Source: Myoxocephalus aenaeus
Lineage: Eukaryota; Chordata; Actinopteri; Perciformes; Cottidae
Direction of reading: 5' to 3'
Length of the DNA: 64,000 nt
Assembly: GCA_038501785.1 (NCBI GenBank)
Contig: JBAMJR010000187.1
Location: 316,501 to 380,500, forward strand
In this document: positions 1-13,130 of the stretch, piece by piece
Numbering within the stretch: position 1 is the first letter of the stretch
Layout: the number at the start of each line of letters is the position of its first letter
Notes under the pieces: model-generated
What the model was told of the DNA's origin: nothing
What the model saw: the letters and a program-made list of their open reading frames with translations, nothing else
Databases searched by the model: none
Made by a program: the position numbers and the translations under genes

Positions 1-1
1 A

Positions 2-109
2 GCCTCTTCCACCTCCTCCTCCTCTTCCTCCCCAGCCCCTTCTGACTCCAATCTGAACACCACCGGGCTCAAAAGACCTGTCTCAGACTCAGAGTTTCCA
101 AGGCCATAA
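2..109 (+). CDS. Possible C-terminal end of an upstream gene (kcnh7 candidate), partial
   Basis: An open frame enters the window at base 2 and stops at TAA 107-109. It encodes a Ser/Pro-rich tail ending in GLKRPVSDSEFPRP. In human, the next same-strand gene beyond IFIH1 is KCNH7, and ERG-type potassium channels end in a low-complexity, serine-rich cytoplasmic tail containing an 'SDPG'-like stretch. That resemblance and the synteny are the only reasons for the suggestion. With 35 codons of low complexity, chance is a real alternative. A poly(A) signal AATAAA at 2438-2443 followed by an A-run could end a long 3' UTR of such a gene. Confidence 0.28.
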   Translation, partial: ASSTSSSSSSPAPSDSNLNTTGLKRPVSDSEFPRP

Positions 110-737
110 ACCTTCCAGGAGCACGGTGTTCTAATATCTGGGTTGGATTGCTGTTGTTACTTTTTAAGTAGCAGCTTTTTATCGGCATGCTGGCACAGAC
201 ATCTGTATTGTTCATTTGCGATGGCTTGGTAATAGTTGTATGGTGTTTTTGTTATTCATTATGCATGTGGATAAAATACTGTTGCTGCAGTTAACAGTGT
301 GTTCAACTGTGTTCTGCAGTTATCAGTTTAATAACAATGGTTACATATTGTAACAGTAGTTCTATTAACACAGAAGCCCTCGGATGGACTCTTTAGGCAT
401 CAGATTCACATTCAAAATGCACACGTACATGCTCAACCAATCGGAATGAATCTATTGAGCCACATCCTATAGCGTGGCACTATAGAAAGACAGCACTTCC
501 CCATTTACTAAGGCGACAGCTTCCAAACTAAATTCAACGTAAACGGCAGGAATGCTGGTTAAAGAGCTCCACCTGGCTGTGATAGAACTAGCACTGCAGC
601 ACCTAATCAACTTTCTGTTTCAACCAGCTTTGTTCTCTAATGGGCTCTAATGGGCTCTGTACCACTCCTCGTGACGCAACATGTTATGCCCCAACACACA
701 ATTGGTCACAATGGGCTAGACTGAGGGGGCCAGGGAG

Positions 738-935
738 TCAGCCAAAGCGAACACCACACGTGCTGTATCAAATCGGGTTTGCACTTAATTCGTGGACCCC
801 AGGACGAGAGAGATATGTCCCTCCGTTTATCATTACTTGCTAACAGTATGCTGCTGTTATCGCAGAGCTAGGACTCTGATAAACAAGTATGATGGAGGTA
901 TGTCAACATGGCAGTGTGTGTGTGTTTTTTATTCA
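738..935 (+). repeat. Diverged direct repeat, copy 1
   Basis: The core around 852-905, including CAGAGCTAGGACTCTGA, recurs at about 1935-1985. Flanking similarity (AGCCAAnnnGAACAC..., CATGGCAGTG) extends the match with gaps. The family is unrecognised; it may be an old non-autonomous transposon or a local duplication. Confidence 0.55.
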
Positions 936-1875
936 TAAGCAAGAGGAGCTGACTGACTTACCTCACATTAGACGGGTCCCAATGTCCAGCACTCAAGGCA
1001 TCCGTGCATCACATGTTTCTTAGTAGCTCCATTTCTGTCGTCAGAAGAGGGGAAGATTATCTCCCAGGAAGCTGAGTGTCAACAGAGAGCAGTTAAGATA
1101 AGATCAAATAAGATACTATACTATATTACTACTACTAGACTACCCACTGCCAAAGTGGCCCTAGAGACAGATAAATGCAATTGATCACCTAGCTTCATGT
1201 ACTCCAGTTAGTGTGAAAAAAGGAAGTAGCGATAGAGACTTAAGGCGGCCCACCTCTGTCACCAGGTAGTCCAAGCAGTTTTCAAGTCCAACCTGAGACT
1301 TGTGAGCCAAAGCTTGGGCCCTGCACTACTTTGTGTCCTCGTTGCCATCATACATGTACTGCATGATTACGTAAAGCATGAGAAGGGGACTTTGTCACAA
1401 CAGGAAAATGGTGACATAGCCATTCTTCCTCCAGTTGAAATCTTTGCCTGGCACCTGACTTAAGGTGCTGACAAGGCCATAGGTCAGAACACACAGTGAA
1501 TCTCCTCTGCTAAGATACTGGCCACATGAACACCCTCAACAGTTACTGATGAACCTGGAAAGTCCTGTTAGAGCCTGTTTGAGTATAAAGCTTGTGTGTG
1601 ATACATATACAAACTATACCCCTGAGAGGGCCTGCATATGAACAGATTATACTGTTTTCTGCAGTTATTAGTGTAATACAGCATTATTACAAAGGTGTGA
1701 GAAAAGTTGTCTTGTCCTTAGGTGTATGCCCGTCTTCTCTAAAGTGTGACTCAGGGGTTATGAAAAATTGCACTGCATTATATAGCACAGTATCAAGTAT
1801 ACTGATGTTTTCTTCTTTAAAATAATGTGCATTATTATTACGGTACAACACTGAGGTGCACCTACTGCACGACAT

Positions 1876-2025
1876 TAAGCCAACAGAACACACCATACAT
1901 GCTTGTCCGGGTAGTTATCATAACATGCAGAGTATTCTGCTGTTATCTCAGAGCTAGGACTCTGACAAACAGGTATGATGTAGGTATTTCTGCATGGCAG
2001 TGCATGTGTTTTCTATTTATATATT
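1876..2025 (+). repeat. Diverged direct repeat, copy 2
   Basis: Partner of the copy about 1.1 kb upstream, in the same orientation. The shared core is CTGCTGTTATCnCAGAGCTA followed by GGACTCTGA, then a matching GTATGATG element and CATGGCAGTG. Copy 1 carries an extra segment, so the two differ by an indel. Confidence 0.55.
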
Positions 2026-3369
2026 TACTGTTTTGCACTGCCTATGAGCCCAAAGTAGCACATTACAATATAACATGATGTCAGCATATTTGTCTCTTTT
2101 TAGGATGCACTTAAAGGATGTGTTTGATGAGAGAGGGGAAGGGGAACACATGGAAAGTTAGTAATTGCGCATAAACAGGCCCCAGGGTTTTGTGCCTATA
2201 CAACCAATCCAAAAGTCAGCATCTTTATGTATAACTAACCATAACATCATTGAAGCATATCGTTTTTGTTGACAATGTACATTCAATTTAAAATATTGTT
2301 AGACAATTGTTAGAAGATAAACAAATCACATTGCAAGATGTAAAACTATATATATTTTCTTTTTTAACTGAGTAAATTATATAAGAAACTCATTAGAAAA
2401 ACAGTAGTAGATATGTTTGTTTTGAAGCTGTGGGAGCAATAAATGAAAAAAAAAACACTTCTAGTTGTGTCATATTATTCTTTTTAAGTCCATAAAGGTG
2501 TACTATGAATGGAAATACAAATTACTAGAGTATTACTTCTCCTCTAAAGTTGCACAAGCTTGACAACGCTATGTTGGGAATTACATGAGGTCAGGTAACC
2601 AATAGAGAGTCAATGTACCAATGATACAATAGTAAAGCTGTCCCACCTTTGCAGGTGCAAAATGATAGTGAGGGAAAAGACAATCAAACGATGTTAATCA
2701 GCCACAACTAAAAACACCTGTGTGAATGGACAAGTGGTGTGTTGGGCTTTAACTAAATGTACTTCTACTCACCTTTAAATAAAGTTCCTAACAACATGTT
2801 ATGCTAATATATCAATACAAAGATGCATATCAACAAATGTTGAAGGTCCTATGCAAAGACCGATTATTGGAACATATTATGTTACAATGCTGACACCTGG
2901 TGGCCAGTTTAGTGTGGAGTGAATTTGATTACGTCGTTGACGTCCCCAAACCCCAGATGTCCTAGTTTTCCACGAGCACTTAAACGCAGCCTGCATTTGT
3001 GGATAAGCGTGGAGCTAGACGCCGTAAAATAGTCTCAAAACTCACCACCAGACAGCTAATGTAACCTGATCCTTCTATCAGGAACACGTTACACGATCTA
3101 TAAATACGTACATAAAAATGTCACAAATATGTCATACATTTACATACACAGAAAGCTTTTCGAAGGCGAATTATCAGATCTGTGAAGTTGAAGTTAAACG
3201 ATATGTTCGTAAAATATGTATTTATTCAGGTTGGGATGAGTGCATTTGCGAAACGGTTTTGCATGTGTTCAAATCGCTTATCGATCAAATGTTTATCATA
3301 CAATAGGCAACATGTTTGTGACAATTTTGAGATCACTACAGTGTAAACGCTTGAGAGTTTGGGAGAAAC

Positions 3370-3381
3370 GAAAGTGAAACT
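3370..3381 (+). promoter_or_regulatory. Interferon-stimulated response element (ISRE) of ifih1
   Basis: GAAAGTGAAACT matches the ISRE consensus GAAANNGAAACT exactly and is preceded by another GAAAC, giving three tandem GAAA units at 3365-3380. A reverse-oriented AGTGAAAACG half-match lies at 3411-3420. The site is about 118 bp upstream of the ifih1 start codon, where IRF/ISGF3 binding would make the gene interferon-inducible, as established for MDA5. I see no TATA box close by. Confidence 0.75.
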
Positions 3382-3498
3382 GTTTAATTTCCTCGATACA
3401 GCTGAATCATCGTTTTCACTGCCAGTAATCAAGCTGGAGCCACCTTGTATAGAGGCGCTTGTTTTTCTGCGTTATCGGTTCTGGTGATTGAAGTCGTC

Positions 3499-6400
3499 AT
3501 GGCTTCTGATAACGACGATGTAAAGTATGAGCGTCTCATCGAAGACTATATGCCGAGGTTGCGAGACCGTATTGTGGTGGATCGGGTTCTGGATCATATA
3601 CATTTTATCGAAACCGTCCAAAAGGAGCAGATCCGACAGAAAGCGAAGACCGACGGTAACTGTGCGGGCGCGGAGCTCCTTATTTCCGCAGTTATAAAGA
3701 AGCCACATGCCCCTGGCTGGTTCACGGCGTTTGTTGACGCGTTGACACACGGAGGTTGTGAATCTGCAGCGGAATACATGCAAGTCAAACCCCCAGATCC
3801 TGAAGTGGAGGCCGAGAATGATTACTGCGTCAAGCTCATTCAATTGCTCTCTCCAAGTCTTGTGGACATGAAGACTAAAGATGTGTGCTTCCAGTGTTTC
3901 TCCCGAAGCCTACTCACCCAGGAGGACCGTGAGATGGTAAATACAGTACACCGATCATATTTTAATCTGGAACTGATATTGTAAGTCTCACAACACGCAT
4001 CCACAGTAAATGCATAGCAGAAAAGTGTCATCCCATGTAGTCTGAAAACAATTTGAGTGTAGTTTTTCCCCAGTCCCACTTTTTAAATCCCATGTACTAG
4101 TACATGTCTTTGCAGTGATTGACCACAAGGTGGCAGACACAGGCAGGCTACTCATCTGTTTCGCACCTCACTCTGACATCGTAAAAGCAGCCCATTGTTA
4201 TTATGCTCATGCTGTAGATTGACGCCGCAACAACAACCCGAGGAAACGGGAGTGGAGCCCGTGAACTTCTGAGTTGTATCGTGAGAGGTCGACAAGGATG
4301 GTTTTCTGAGTTCCTCGAGATTCTGCGTGAAACTGAACACCAGCACCTGTGGGAGCTGACTGGAGGGTCACCTGACTCTGACAAGAAAGGTGACTCACAT
4401 GACAGGAGCACACACCCAGCACAGGGAATGTCACTAGTGAAGTATCTGTGTTTGGCAGAGATTATTCATTAGATGCACTTTCATACCTACTCACTTACTT
4501 ATTAATTAAATTAACTGCCAACGTGTGATTTGATTATTTCTTATTAGGCTCCGAGGAGAAACCGCCTTCAGTGAAAGATGAAATTGAAGCTCCAGCAGCA
4601 GCCGGACACCGTGATAGCCAAGAGTTTTTGATCAACTTTACGGAGGAGCCTCTGGGCGAAGCAGGTCTTGCAGAACACCTTTGTTCAACCATCAGTGAAA
4701 TTTTTTTATTATCTTTAGATGTCAGTGATAACAACTGGCAGCAGTCGTGCTTCAGTAGCCTTCATATTCAACTAAGTGACATTCATACTGTCCAGTGGGC
4801 AGTTTATGGTTCAGTTTACCCAAATCACAAAACACACATTTTCTCATTTACCCATGCCCCGGTGTCTGTTCATGTAGATCATTTTCATTTGCAAAGTTTT
4901 ATATGGACATGTTCATGAAATATAGTTTCTTTAGTAGATAATAAAACACGCACAAGAGTCACATATGTCATCTCTGAAACTGTCCATAGCAGGTCTGTGA
5001 ATTATCATGAGTAACTGGGACATTGCTTCTTGTAAACAACATTAAAATGTAATGTATCAATGCCTCAAGGACCACACACATAATTATATCCACCTCTTTT
5101 GTTTTATTGTGAGGCAGCAGAAATCCCCATATGCCATTACTGTATCTGCTTGGTTAGATACCACTAGGGGTGAGAGGAGAAATCTTCTCTTTGGTCATTT
5201 TGGTGAACTGACTCTTTAGGAGCTGCTATTCTCAACACAGAGAACACGTCTAAGATGTATCTCCTGCCTTTCTTGACTGCGATTTGTATACCTTAGTTGA
5301 TATCTCAGTATAAGCTTAATCTTTTTTTTCTTTTATAGTTTTAAGGGCTGAGAGAGCCAAGTCAGATGCAATTAATTGCTTTTGTATGAACAATTGTAAT
5401 AAACTAGAAATGTAACTATCTTTTCAGACCTGTACGAAGGAGCTCCCAATGAATCCAGTCAACTGCCAGATAGCGTGAAGCCCTCACAACCAGGTGGGAC
5501 TGATCCACCATCACTCACCCTACAGTAGTTGATACTGTTTATGTTTTAAGATTCAAAGTATGCTAGTAAAAAGCTGGATCTGGTCCCACACACGCAAAAA
5601 AATAAAAACTCAAATCAAAGCAAGAAACGCTGGATGTGTTGATGCCCCATAGTGCCATAAAAGCAGAATGAGTGTGTTTGGAATGTGCTACAAGTGGAAC
5701 ATTTCTGTCCGCTTGACACCAAACAATAAGTTCCATGTGTGTACCATGATGGACCACATAGAGGTCAAAGAGGACAAAGCATAGCCGGCGCTTTAAATGA
5801 AAACCACATGCTGCTATATTGCCGCATTGTTAAATAATGTAAAGGAAAAGTTGAATTCAAGTCGCTTTGGAGTGGGGCCTTCCATTAGACTTTGTTTTAT
5901 TATCTTAAAAGCTACTGCATCATCTCTCATTGCACTGTGCTCGTATAAAGTGCCTCTTCGACATTGTGTTTGCATAATAAATGAGTGCTTTAGGGATAAT
6001 CAACAAGTGGCACAAAAGTAGAGTTGTGCAAACTGATGAGGCAGTGGAAATAATTACAGGAATGAAGAAATAGAGGAAGTGTCTTTTATTTTCTTAAGAA
6101 GAGATTACAATACAGTGTGTCTCATGATGAGTCATGACATTAAGATGACTGGTTGGCCAGGGTGCATGGATTAAACAGAAAGGATCACATGTAAGATTGT
6201 TCCATGTGCAGAGAGGTATTTGTGGTCCTCTTGGAATTCATTTCCCTGCATTGAATCAAACTGAAAAATAAGCCTGTGGGTTTTCAGTTTTTTTTTAAAC
6301 AAAATTAAACATATAGCTGATTGTTGACTTTTCTACTCGAATAAGTAAAACTACAGGGGCCACAGAGGCCACTGTTTACTTGTTATTGTCTTTTAAGCTC

Positions 6401-9400
6401 TACCTTGCCATCGGCATAGACATGTATTTACTTTTGTGTAGTTCCTTGAAACAGCACTTTAACCTCTGGCATACCCAGTCTGAGAGGGAAAATTAAAAGC
6501 TGTTTGCACGGAGGGGAAAAAAAGCTTTCCGGGAGATTGAACTCATAACCGGGGGAAAACATAGTACCTCAAAGTTGAAGGTAGCAGAGAGGGGGGTGTA
6601 TGCACATAGCGCATGTTGTATCCCCAGCCGAGACAGAGCAAATGAGTCATAGCCCACCAGCGACTTCAAGTCTGACTGAAGTGAATCATAAAAAGTCTTC
6701 TGTCCTTGCAAACAGGAAAATAAGACACAATGCTGCCAGAACTCAAGCACATTTCTCAAATAAAATGTGATGAAATGATACACTGCAAGCCACTTGAGAA
6801 AATCTAAATGATTGATAAATACAAGCAGATGTTAGCTTGGGCAAGGAAATACTGTACATCATCTGGAGTTTGATTATTTTTGCAAAATTTGAGGCAGTTA
6901 AATTGTAATCATATACCCCTTTAAATTGGACTTTTTAGATTTGTAATGAGTAAAAGGCCAGATTACATCGATTTATTTGTACTTGAACAATGACATCTGC
7001 TGGCTTGCTTTTGGCACATATTTCTGAATCTTTATGGTTAAAACTAAGCAAACATGATCTGACTGAAATTATTTATCGAGCAAAATGTTCACATATTGAC
7101 TACTGTATGTTAGGCATGTGGTTGTATGGTGTTCAGTGTAGTTCATTCTGTGTTAATTGTTGTTTAAAGTCAGGAGGCTTAACACAGAGAATGAAGAATG
7201 TGCATAAAGTGTTTTGTTTTTTTAGGAAGCACATATTCCATGAAATCTTTTTTTTGCATTTTTGATAGCAGCTTTAAGAAAACATTCCACCCCAGGACTA
7301 AAAGCACAAACAATGACAAACACAGTAGTTTCCTGCTTGTGCTGCCTGTAATTGTGGGTTGCTGACATGGACAATAAGTTGTGTCTGTCTGAGGCTCTGC
7401 TCTGCGTTACAGGTTTAGGAGCAGCGGCTGGAGGCCCAGAAAAAGATGATATTGTTCTTCGAGATTATCAGAATGACGTCGCTAAACCTGCCTTGGAGGG
7501 GGAAAACATCATCATATGCCTCCCGACAGGAAGTGGTAAAACCAGAGTTGCAGTTTACATTACAAAGAAACATCTGGACCTCAGGAGAGCAGAGGGGCGT
7601 TCAGGAAAAGCGGTCGTCCTGGTGAACAAGGTACAACAACCTGACTTGAAACAGCTTGGCTTTGCACCACTACGCTGACCTACTTATCTGCTTTGCAAAT
7701 CCAAAGAAAACATTCTATCTTTCAGTCAATTTGGACATGTGGGTCAGATGACCACAAATTACATGCCATACGCACAATTTTGGTTTTTCCCCTGCACTTT
7801 GGTTCCATTTTAATGCATGTGATCTGCTCTGCACTGCAAAAGGCCTCTACTTACTCCATTTTGGATTCAAGTTATAAAACTATTTAGTTGAATTTTAAAA
7901 CAGCTTGAGAAATAGTGATTGCATGTGACTTAAACTGATCATAGTGGTTCACCCTTCAACACTGGAAAGAACAGAATAATAACTTGCCAAGTCACTTCTC
8001 TGCAGAAGAGAGAGTAGCTCACCCTGAACAACTACATATTCTTAAATCTTGGCACAACTAATGTTGTTGCATAAACAAACAACAAAGAGCTTTGTAGTAC
8101 AGTACAGTATGTCTTCATTACCATCGTCATATTAACATTGAATGTGCTCTGGTGTCCTGCAGGTTCCTCTTGTTGAGCAGCATTACTCTGCAGAGTTCGG
8201 GCGATTTTTGAAGCACGCATACAAAGTGGAGCGAGTCAGTGGAGACTGCCAGCTCAAAATCTCATTCACAGAGGTCGTGAAGAAAAATGATGTCATCATC
8301 TGCACAGCCCAGATCCTTGAGAATTTCTTGGAGATGTCTAACAAAGGAGAGGATGAAGGGGTGAAGTTGAGCGGTATGGTTTTACAATGTGATTTTACAA
8401 AAGCTTGTAGACACAAGAACGTAAAAAAGTTTTCCTTGGCTCAGTAATTCTCTTTGGTTTTAGTGAACCTGATCACCACTCAAAAACACACCAGCATTCA
8501 AAATTGAAATGAGGTCAAAATAGCTTTATGTTTTTTTTAAAAGGCATCCTAAAACCTTCAGTTAAAATCTGTTCAGGCTTAAACCACAGACACTGACAGG
8601 TTTTGGAATAGAAAGCCACCCAGAGGACTCTTAACATCTCCCCTGATGATACCTGACAGGATCTTGTCAAAGTCTTCCAGCTCTGCTGTTCACTATTGTT
8701 GGCACTCACCAGTCCAAGGTGGAATAGCCACCTCGGTGGAACATATGCTGTTTGTTGAAACGCCTGAGAGCGTGTCCTTTTTCTTTTTTTCCTATATCCT
8801 GCCTTCCAGGCCACACGTCTGTTCAAGCCATCAGTGTGCGGCTGATCAAATTCACATGAGACCTTCTATCACCCACAGTACATCAAGCTGCCACTCCTCC
8901 GTTCTCTTCTTCCTCCGGGGACACATTTGTATCACTGGTTAAACTTTTTCGTGTGAATGCTTATGATTCACCTCACTCAGACTTTTGTAGAAGACAAAAA
9001 TATGTAATGAGTTGAAGCTATTTTCGAGGTTTTCCAGCATGTGTTATTGTGTGGCTGAAACTGACGAGTCAGGTTCTTGGAAAAGTGCTGGTATGTGAGG
9101 GAGGATCCATCTCAAAGACAGATGTTATAATCTGTGAGTTAAAATCACCTCTATTTATTTAAGAAACACAAATAAATGTCATATAAATGGCACTGCTTTG
9201 GTTGAGGAAATTGTAGTCCCTGGACGGTAATGTTACAGTGAGAAATGTTATTGTTTTGACAAAGCAAGCAGTAATCTTGCCAAACATCATTCTTACCAAA
9301 GAATCTCTAAGGAATCTCTTTTTGTAATCCTCCATGTTGCTTTTCACAACGAGACTTCTTTGTGTGACGTACTGTACAATACATGCACTTATATGTTTGT

Positions 9401-12400
9401 CTGTCACGTCTTCTCTTCATGTAGATCTGACACTAATCGTAATAGATGAGTGCCACCACACTCAGAAAGGAGGGGTCTACAACCACATAATGATGCGCTA
9501 TCTGATGCAAAAGCACAAGAACAAAAGGCTGAAAAAAGAGCAGAAGGAGCCCATGCCCCTCCCTCAGATCCTGGGCCTCACTGCCTCACCGGGTGTTGGG
9601 GGTGCCACGAAAATGGAGAAAGCTGAGGACCACATACTGCGCGTGAGTACTATTCTCAGCTTCCTGTCCACACCTATGTAGACAAAAGCACAGAGCACAT
9701 ATGTAAACTAATATAACACCAGAGGCCATGCCCATAAGAATCACAGAAGAGATGATTCACATGTTAATCAAGCTGTTGTTTTAATTGTGTACCTACACCT
9801 AGTATATTCACATAAAAAATTAACAAAATAATTGTTTTTCTTTTAGCCTCTCATTTTTTGCTCATCTAAATCCTGCCATTTCTCTGCCTTAGTCCCGTTC
9901 ATCCAGCCAAGCTGTTTCAAATGTTCCACACAGCCATAACATTTTCTCATGCCACAAAAGTCAAAAATTGAAAACAGCCTTTTGGCTTCAGCTTAACTGT
10001 GTCATTTTGTAGAAATAGTGTGCATCGCTGAGTTGGAGATGTCTTATTTTGATTTTTTTCCAACGAAAAATTCAATATGTATCTCTTTCATAGATTTGTG
10101 CAAACTTGGATGCTTCCAGAATCATGACGGGGGATCTCGGGGAGTACCAAAGGGAAGCAAGGAAAACCATTATTCTTGTTGAAAACAGAAAAGAGGTACA
10201 TTTGTTTAACAGGGGATGACCTCAGGGTACCTTTTGTAATACAGGTTCTCTCTAAGGACCGAAAGGGTGTTACATGTTTGTGTCCTTTTCAGGATCCCTT
10301 TGGGGATGTAATCAAATACATCATGAATTCCATTCACACACATGCCGAGCTGAGCCCCACCTGTGACCTTGGCTCTCAGAATTATGAACAGTGGGTTGTT
10401 CAAAAAGAGCGAATAGGTGAGCACAATTTGTTATGCTTCTCTTCAGATCATCTTTATGACAAACTGCCTGGCTTCTTCGACCTAAAACTTGTCTCAATTC
10501 GTTCTAGCTGCAACAGAGGAAAATCTGAAAGTGCGGGTTTGCTGTGAGCACCTTCGACAGTACAACGAGGGCCTGGATCTCAGCAACACCATTCGCATGC
10601 AGGATGCTTTCAGTTTCCTGAACAAATACCACGAGGAGGAGATAAAGAAGAAAAAAACACCAGACGGGGAGCATGTCATCAAATTCACAGATACTGAGAA
10701 ATTCCTCTGCAATCTGTTTGAAGGTATTGTGGTGTTGGGGAAAAGCCCTCGTAACTTATCAATACTGTTCATTTCCTGTTGCATTTTCAGTCAATAGTTA
10801 GACATTTTTGGAAATAAGTGTATCTGCTTTCTTGGCTGGAGTTAGATCCAGAGCTAAAATATTGACACCACTCTCGTATCTGTAGATATAAGGCTTGGTT
10901 AGCTTAGCTTAGCATAAAGACTGGAAACATAAGGAAACAGCTAGCCTGGTTCTGTCCAAAGGCAACAGAATCCACTAACCAGAACCTGTCAATTTCACTA
11001 ATTAACTCGTTATATCTTGTTTGTTTAATCTGTGCAAAAACCAAAGTGTAAAACCTGCAAGTCGTGGTTTTATGTGTAAGTTTCCGCAATTGCCTGGTAA
11101 CCCGACGGCGATAACAAGACCTGTACATCAACACTTAGTAGTTTTTCCACTTTGGCTTTTCAATAAACTGTTCCTTTAACTTCTAACATACTAAGAAGTT
11201 ACCACAATGCTTTGAAATCTGATGTCTTGCAGAGAACAAGGAAAAGCTGCAGAACCTCGCAGTGAAGCCAGAGTATGAAAATGATAGCCTGTCGAAACTA
11301 AGAACCAAGATTCTGCACGAGTTCAGCAGCAGGGAGGAGGCCAGAGGGATCATTTTCACCAAAACACGTCGCAGTGCCATTGCTCTAAGTCAGTGGATTC
11401 AGGAAAACCCCAAGTTTACAGATGTTGGAGTGAAAGCCTCACATGTGATTGGTGGAGGAGACCAGAGTGTTGTTAAGCCAATGACCACTGTGAGTGCACG
11501 TGACACAAACTGCAGCACATTTCCTCGAGCAACCTGCAAACTTCAAATCCAAATCATAATTACCTCAAATGTGTCCTTTATCAGGCAGAGTCAAGGGACG
11601 TACTGAACAAATTCCGCAAGGGTGAAGTCAACGTGCTGATTGCTACCACGGTTGCAGAGGAGGGTTTGGACATAGCAGCGTGCAATTTTGTTATCCGCTA
11701 CGGCCTTGTGACCAATGAGATTGCCATGATTCAGGTCAGTGATGTCAGTTGTCAAATGACCTGTGGTGTGAGTAAACGATTATCACCTATGTGTCCAGTA
11801 ATGAAGGCACCATTATACATGTCGTAAAGGAAAAAATTAACGTGTTTGTTAACCATTGACTGCCATCACCTTTTTGCAGGCTCTAGGCAGAGGGAGAGCT
11901 GAGGACAGCAGTTACACTCTGGTCGAGGTGAAGAACTCTGGGGTGGTCGAGAAGGAGTGGGTCAACGAGTACCGCATTACCATGATGGACAAAGCCATTA
12001 TCAAAATCAGAGCCTTAACTCAAGCGGACTACGACAAACGGGTACGTTCTCTTCAAACTGTTTTTAAACTGAAAGCTACATTCCAATGAGACCATTCTGT
12101 GTGATGTTTTTTAAATTATTTTCATCAGATCTCCGAGTTTCAGATTCAGGCTATAATGGAGGAGAAGGTGAGAATGACGAAGAAGAAGCAGAAAAACATG
12201 CAGCAGAAGAAGGGTGACGTGAAGTTTAGCTGCCGAAGCTGCAGCAAAGACGTCTGCACCGGCGATCACATCCAGATCATTGAAGGCATGCACAGAGTCA
12301 ATGTTACACCGGAGTTCAGGTACCAATTACAATTCAGAGTCCACTTTTACATTATTCCGTGATGTATAAACTGTCTGCTACAGTTGTAGTTAAGCTCTCA

Positions 12401-13130
12401 TTATGAATTATATCCTGCATGCTGAGCAATTCATTTTTTTTTACTTTTCTTTTACAGTCAACTTTTCATTCAGAGAGAAAACCCTTCTCTTCAAGATTAT
12501 GAAACCAAATACTACATAGCATGCAAGGACTGCGGGCAGGTAAATGTGTTTTGTTTTTTAAAAACTTATTTGCTTTCTTGCTGAAGGTTAGATGAGAGGA
12601 TTAATACTACTTTCATGTCTGTCCATTTTTATATGTTCAGCTGTCTTTTTAAACAGATTGAGAGAAATGTTGGATATGAGGCCAGTCATCCACAAATAAG
12701 TCGGAATGAAAATGAGTCAGTGGATCACATTAGATATAATTACAGCCAGATGATTCCATATATTTGTATTTCAGGCCAGGGCTGACTATTACTTATTCTC
12801 TGGTTGCCATTTTCCTCCCAAATTATATTTCAGCTGAGCTCACGAATGGCATTCATTAGTTTAGTTGTTTGACAGTCCTTTGCTCACTCGATGTGCATAA
12901 AGCACCCTATCTGATTTCCATTGCAGAGATGGGGCTCCATGATGCTCTACCGAGGGATCGATTGCCCCAGCCTCCATGTGAAAAACTTTGTGGTGACTTT
13001 CAACGGAAAGAAGATCAGCAAATGCACCAAGTGGAGTGAGCTCCCCATCAAGTTTCCCGTCTTTGACTACACTGAACACGCGAGCCGGGTGGCAGACGGC
13101 TTCGATGACGAAGATGAAGACACTGAATGA
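3499..13130 (+). CDS. ifih1: MDA5 cytosolic dsRNA sensor (16 coding exons)
   Basis: Cytosolic RIG-I-like helicase that senses long viral dsRNA and signals through MAVS. Coding exons: 3499-3936, 4218-4389, 4548-4664, 5428-5493, 7413-7630, 8163-8373, 9425-9642, 10094-10195, 10293-10416, 10508-10723, 11233-11489, 11585-11734, 11880-12041, 12129-12319, 12458-12539, 12927-13130. All phases join to 975 aa (human about 1,025). Exons 1-2 encode two CARDs. Helicase motifs visible: PTGSGKT (K about 307), DECH (415-418), GLTASPG, GIIFTKTR, IATTVAEEGLDI. The C-terminal domain has zinc-binding pairs CRSC (852/855) and CKDC (903/906). The tail is acidic. ATG 3499 is chosen because the frame upstream opens only through TTG. 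Motif VI reads QALGRGRA, with Leu where human has Arg. The CARD2-to-helicase linker (exons 3-4) is poorly conserved, so those exons are the least certain. Confidence 0.95.
10800..11180 (+). mobile_element. Fish interspersed repeat (non-autonomous) in ifih1 intron 10
   Basis: The segment resembles an abundant fish repeat remembered by its landmarks: GCTTTCTTGGCTGGAGTTAG, a CTCTCGTATCTGT-like block, TTAGCTTAGCTTAGCATAAA and AAACAGCTAGCCTGG. It has no coding capacity. Two more pieces of the same family occur in this window, at about 12566-12640 (+) and 30022-30195 (-), which supports dispersal. The class (MITE or SINE) is not settled. Confidence 0.7.
12566..12640 (+). mobile_element. Fragment of the same dispersed repeat in ifih1 intron 15
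   Basis: TTATTTGCTTTCTTGCTGAA followed by GGTTAGATGAGAGGATTAAT and TTTCATGTCTGT matches the 5' part of the copy at 10800. Only about 75 bp are recognisable, so the copy is truncated. Confidence 0.6.

Larger units (their letters stand above)
110..3364. other. Intergenic region upstream of ifih1
   Basis: I see no convincing gene here. Open frames are short and lack conserved protein character. The stretch holds a pair of diverged direct repeats (about 738-935 and 1876-2025), an AATAAA with an A-run at 2438-2455 on the plus strand, and AT-rich unique sequence. The last few hundred bases are likely ifih1 promoter. Confidence 0.6.

Noticed and set aside
4665..4918. Read-through of ifih1 exon 3 as a longer exon
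   Set aside because: The GCAG|GTCTTG donor at 4664 gives the phase 1 needed to join the next exon at 5428. The extended frame loses similarity and uses intron-like sequence.
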